Shown: positions 60,061 to 64,000 of the stretch, piece by piece
How positions within the stretch are numbered: position 1 is the stretch's first letter
Layout: each line of letters starts with the position of its first letter
Assembly (NCBI GenBank): GCA_950106755.1
Contig: OX467082.1
Location: forward strand, 30,814,001-30,878,000
Direction: 5' to 3'
From: Climacium dendroides
Taxonomy: Eukaryota > Streptophyta > Bryopsida > Hypnales > Climaciaceae
DNA: 64,000 nt
Translations under genes and position numbers: made by a program
The notes under the pieces: model-generated
The model's database searches: none
Told to the model about the DNA's origin: nothing
The model's input: only the letters and a program-made list of their open reading frames with translations

Positions 60061-63000
60061 TACGTCAAAATCACAAAGATTTCTAGTACTAATTGGATAA
60101 CCAAAAATTGATAAAAATCCAACTTTTGGAGATCAACTTTTTTAGGAAAAGTAACTAGCCTAAGCTCTTTAGTAGATATAAAGGAGTAAGAAAAGACCCC
60201 TCTTTGACCTCAATCCGATGCCGTGTGCTCCCGATACGCCGGTCAACTCCGCAATTAATCTTCAATTTTGCCAATTTTGGGAGGATCTTGCTAGTTTTGT
60301 ATCTTTTGACTATCAGAATGCCACAAAACTTGTTGGAGCTTGTTATTAACATAAAAGAAACTATTCTAATTTTTAGTGAGATTTTACCGCAGCCTGGGCA
60401 ATTTCTAGGAATTTCCTATCATTACTTACAATGGTTGACTACTCGGAAAAAGATCTTTTGAAGATAAAAAAAACAAGAATTTTTATGGAACCTCTCATGG
60501 AGTTCCACAAGGGATGTGCAAAATCATATTCCCATTTTGCACATCTAAAGAAGGAGAATCAAATCTCACTATTTCCTTTAACTTCTGATAAATAGGGAAT
60601 CTTCCATATGGAAGGGAATCTTGGTGAGTTGATTGCTCCGTTGGACTCCTGGCATGATTCCCACCTCAAATCACCGTACTTAGGTTGTAGATGCCCTCCT
60701 CTGGTTCGTCTTGAGTTCTTCTTCACATACAAGCTAATGATTGGGGTTTCTACTATTTTGCCGATGAAATGGGAAAACTGAAACCTCTCTTTGGGGAATC
60801 TATACTAGGGTTCTTACATAGTTCCTTCGGACCAATTTAATTAGGATTTGTCACTAAAAGGCAGATTCAAACAAGTTGGGCAATTTCTACTACACATGGT
60901 TATTTTTTGTACAATTTTTGGGTTTCTACCCTTTCTACATGTAGGATTTGGTTGCAAATAGCAGGAAATGCTGTATTTAGGACCAATTACCATATTGATA
61001 TGTGACATCTCCATTCCGATTATTCACTCTTTTGGGGGCTTTTTGTATATAAAACTACATTCAAAACTAATAAAATCCAAAAAAACAATTTCTGAGTCAT
61101 GAGTGACTAAATGGGCACTCACAATCATACATGTTCCCTTCCACAGAATTATTTCTAATCTCAATCAAAACTTCCCTTCCCAATTTTCAATGATACAATT
61201 GTAAGTCACTTCTTTTCAACATTGAACACTTTATTAAAGAAAGTGCTTTCATAAATTCGAAAAACATATACATGTTTTGTTGAGATCTAATTACTGATCA
61301 TTTCAATATAAATTATATTTAGGAAAGTTTAAACAGTGTAGTCATATTTCCATTATTGCAATATTCCTTAATGTTTCTTCAAACATGAAGTCCTCCTAGT
61401 ATAGGAAATCAACCCACAACAACAAAGTTAAAATGGATGAATTCAAAACATTCAATACAATGGATTTTGAATGAAATGAAAAAAGTGAAAAACCGGGAAG
61501 TACCTAGTGTAAATATATTTAATAGTTTTGATTTTCAAACTTCCAAACTTGATGAGTGTACGTTGTGAACTTTGCTTCTACTAAGATATGTTCTGGAAAA
61601 AAATGCACAGTACACCTCGCTAAGTTCAACAATTGTTCCACACTATATGCATAAAAGTGAAATGTCCACACCAAATAATCTTCAAATAAAAAAATATACA
61701 GATTTACTTTCCAAACATATGAGGGCCAATGTATCAATTAATAGTTATGCCACTCTCTTTAAAAATGTCATAATTTACAATGAACTAAGCATGTGTTTGA
61801 CAATATTTAAAGGGGACAAAATTCACATTAGCAAATGAAACATACATGTTTCATGCCGTTAAAGAACTTCTCCAAACTTAGTCTACATTGAATTAGTAGA
61901 CATTCTTATGAGACTCAGTTAAGATTACAAATGTCAATGTGCAAAACATAATGTCCAATATTTTTAAAAAATTTACAAATTAATACATTATATTGTTTCA
62001 TTCCTCTAATATTCAAATATGCAAATCATTTCAATTCACTTTTAAAAATTTGGTTTATGAAATTGCTAAGAACTCCATAACTAAAAATGTATGCACCTTG
62101 CAATAGAAAAGTTATCCCTGCTAATTGGTACTCTCACATTGCAGGTTAGGTAGCTCTGTCATGTATATTGATCTTGAAAGACCTGTAGGAGACAAATAAA
62201 AAACAGTATCCAAAATTGCTTAGGATACTATAGAATATGTTGGACTGTCATTTCTCCCCGTTCAATATGTTCTCAAGGACATTGCAATAGTCATTTGCAA
62301 GAAGGTCATCACTTCCCTAATACATTCCTTTCAAATTATCTTTAAAATCACTTCTTAAGCTATGTTCAAATTACACTACAGAAGTTTATGTTTTTTTGAG
62401 AACAAACATTTATTTCTTGAATGAGTTCCAATTTATGTTTTCCCAAAGTTTTACATTTCATTCACTATTTCTTTTAAATTGTATTTGACCTATTAGTATT
62501 TCGTACTCTTAATTAAACAACTTGAACTTGTAACATCAATGAATCGTAGGCCAAAAAAACTCCAATAAGCCACTGAACAAACCTAGCATCACTTAAATGA
62601 TACTAGGAGCACTTGCGTACACTTCAAAATGAAGAGGACACACATGGTTTCAAAAATATAAAACATTGTATATTGTTCTTTGCCAAATGAACTAACTCGA
62701 AGACAAAAAGAATTCTCATTACTTACTTTAGATGTTCTTACAGGATGGAGAAAACACATTCATCATTACATATTAATAAACTAATAGAATTGCCCCTATT
62801 TTTTTATAATTTGAATTTTTCAAGTTTACACTATATATATAATATGTGAATTCTAAATAATTAGATGGTACCATAAAAAACATGAAAATCCCTATTGGTT
62901 TATGAATTACGAAGAAACATTCTGAAGTCTACATCTTCATGTTCCCAATGACAACTTTCACATTAACAACCAGAAACAACAAGCCATAGAGATTGAAAAT

Positions 63001-64000
63001 GTGTTATACCATTACATCAAAGGGAACACAATAGTCTATTACATTAAAATACTAGAATTTTATAAAAAGTTTGAGAAAAATTCACACTAACTTCAGTTGT
63101 AACCACCTATACATTAAGTTTCTAATTGTATCTCACAAACTGTAAATCAACAGACTTTTCCTACTTTAATTAGGTGACAAATAAGTTAAGTAAGTGCAAT
63201 TTGAACTCAATGCCTATGTCTTAGCCCAACATCTGTTCAATTCCACCATCTTCCAAATACATAGATACACTTCATATTATAACTTAAATTGAAAGCATTC
63301 TCTTATTTTGAGTGAACCATCTATTCAGCACTGACTCCATTCTTCCAACCACCTATAGGTACAACATAATATGTACTTGATAAATTACTTTTTTATTCTT
63401 TAATTTTATCTATTAGTTTTGTACAAGCCTCAGAATTGGAAGTTCCATCCCAAACATATTAATTATTGTACAATGTTTTACAGCAAATAGATTCCAGATT
63501 TGTTTTCTTACTACAAATCATTTGATTCAGCATGCGGTTTGTACATTTCATTTTCTATATGTAAATCATAGAGGTCCACATTACTTCTTGACCACTCACA
63601 AAGAGACACTTGCCACATTTTACCATTATAACTTAATTTACATCAAATTCCACCTTTACGTAGAGTACATAGGAGTTTGCTTCATATATTAAACAATCCT
63701 TGCACACTAATTGTACAACACTCTCTACTGTCATTTTGGAGTTCTAGAATTGAAAATAGAAACTTCCTTCAATTTTAACATATACAAAAAGAATTAGTGA
63801 CTGTTTAGTTGTTCAAGACCGGGAAGTTTTCAAGACTTAAAGAGGCCATTAATATTTTAGCCTCTTTATTAACAAATAGGCAACTTTGTAATAAATCCAT
63901 TTTGAATATATTTGAATAAATTATATTATAAAATATATTATACACCTTTGAAATATATTAATTAGAATTGGCATGACAATTCTAAAATATATTCACTAAA
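60061..64000. other. AT-rich stretch to the window end, no gene
   Basis: Only short frames occur and none has a recognisable domain. No inverted-repeat element, tRNA or satellite was identified in this part. Confidence 0.5.

Overview
The window is nuclear DNA of a plant. It is strongly AT-rich, has GT-AG introns, and is built mostly from decayed DNA transposons of plant type (PIF/Harbinger with a Myb/NAM-like second ORF, hAT, CACTA, and foldback MITEs). It also holds a plant p24 gene and the remains of a plant PP2C gene. Nothing in it fixes the lineage. A large, repeat-rich genome, possibly of a seed-free plant, is only an inference.

Layout. 1-9068: AT-rich repeat debris with a foldback MITE (387-646) and fragments of a TTAA-flanked non-coding family. 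9073-10781: one copy of that family interrupted by a second TTAA-flanked family (9253-10187). 11450-14432: an old PIF/Harbinger element with a transposase on + and a NAM-associated-like ORF1 on -, both broken. 16241-17170: the cleanest TTAA-flanked copy. 18376-19523: a non-autonomous CACTA element holding a 22-bp tandem array. 21881-22179 and 22954-23240: MITEs. 23507-24130: another TTAA element. 28480-30413: a PP2C pseudogene that keeps an ancestral intron. 32997-36122: a hAT transposase pseudogene followed by a 40-bp minisatellite. 37319-38230: a TTAA element. 39058-41390 (-): the only gene that looks intact, a four-exon p24-beta cargo receptor of 209 residues. 41820-42645: an inverted-repeat-bounded element. 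44588-48100: a full-length PIF/Harbinger element with perfect termini and a TTA target duplication. 48146-48946: another TTAA element. 51007-51180: a 30-bp array of GAAGCTTC palindromes. 52078-52293: a palindromic CACTA MITE. 52340-56694 (-): a broken long gene that appears to combine a ParB/sulfiredoxin-like DGQH domain with a bacterial-type permuted DNA amino-methyltransferase domain. 56695-64000: AT-rich sequence with a 24-bp minisatellite and a possible retrotransposon polypurine tract.

The most unusual content is the ParB-like/DNA methyltransferase-like pseudogene at 52.3-56.7 kb. Next is the set of TTAA-targeting non-coding elements, where one copy nested inside another shows the insertion site. 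The two oldest transposases (11 kb and 33 kb) are closed mainly by TAG and TGA codons, as expected from long-term cytosine methylation and deamination. Apart from the p24 gene and possibly the ORF1 of the young PIF element, no protein-coding gene here appears functional.
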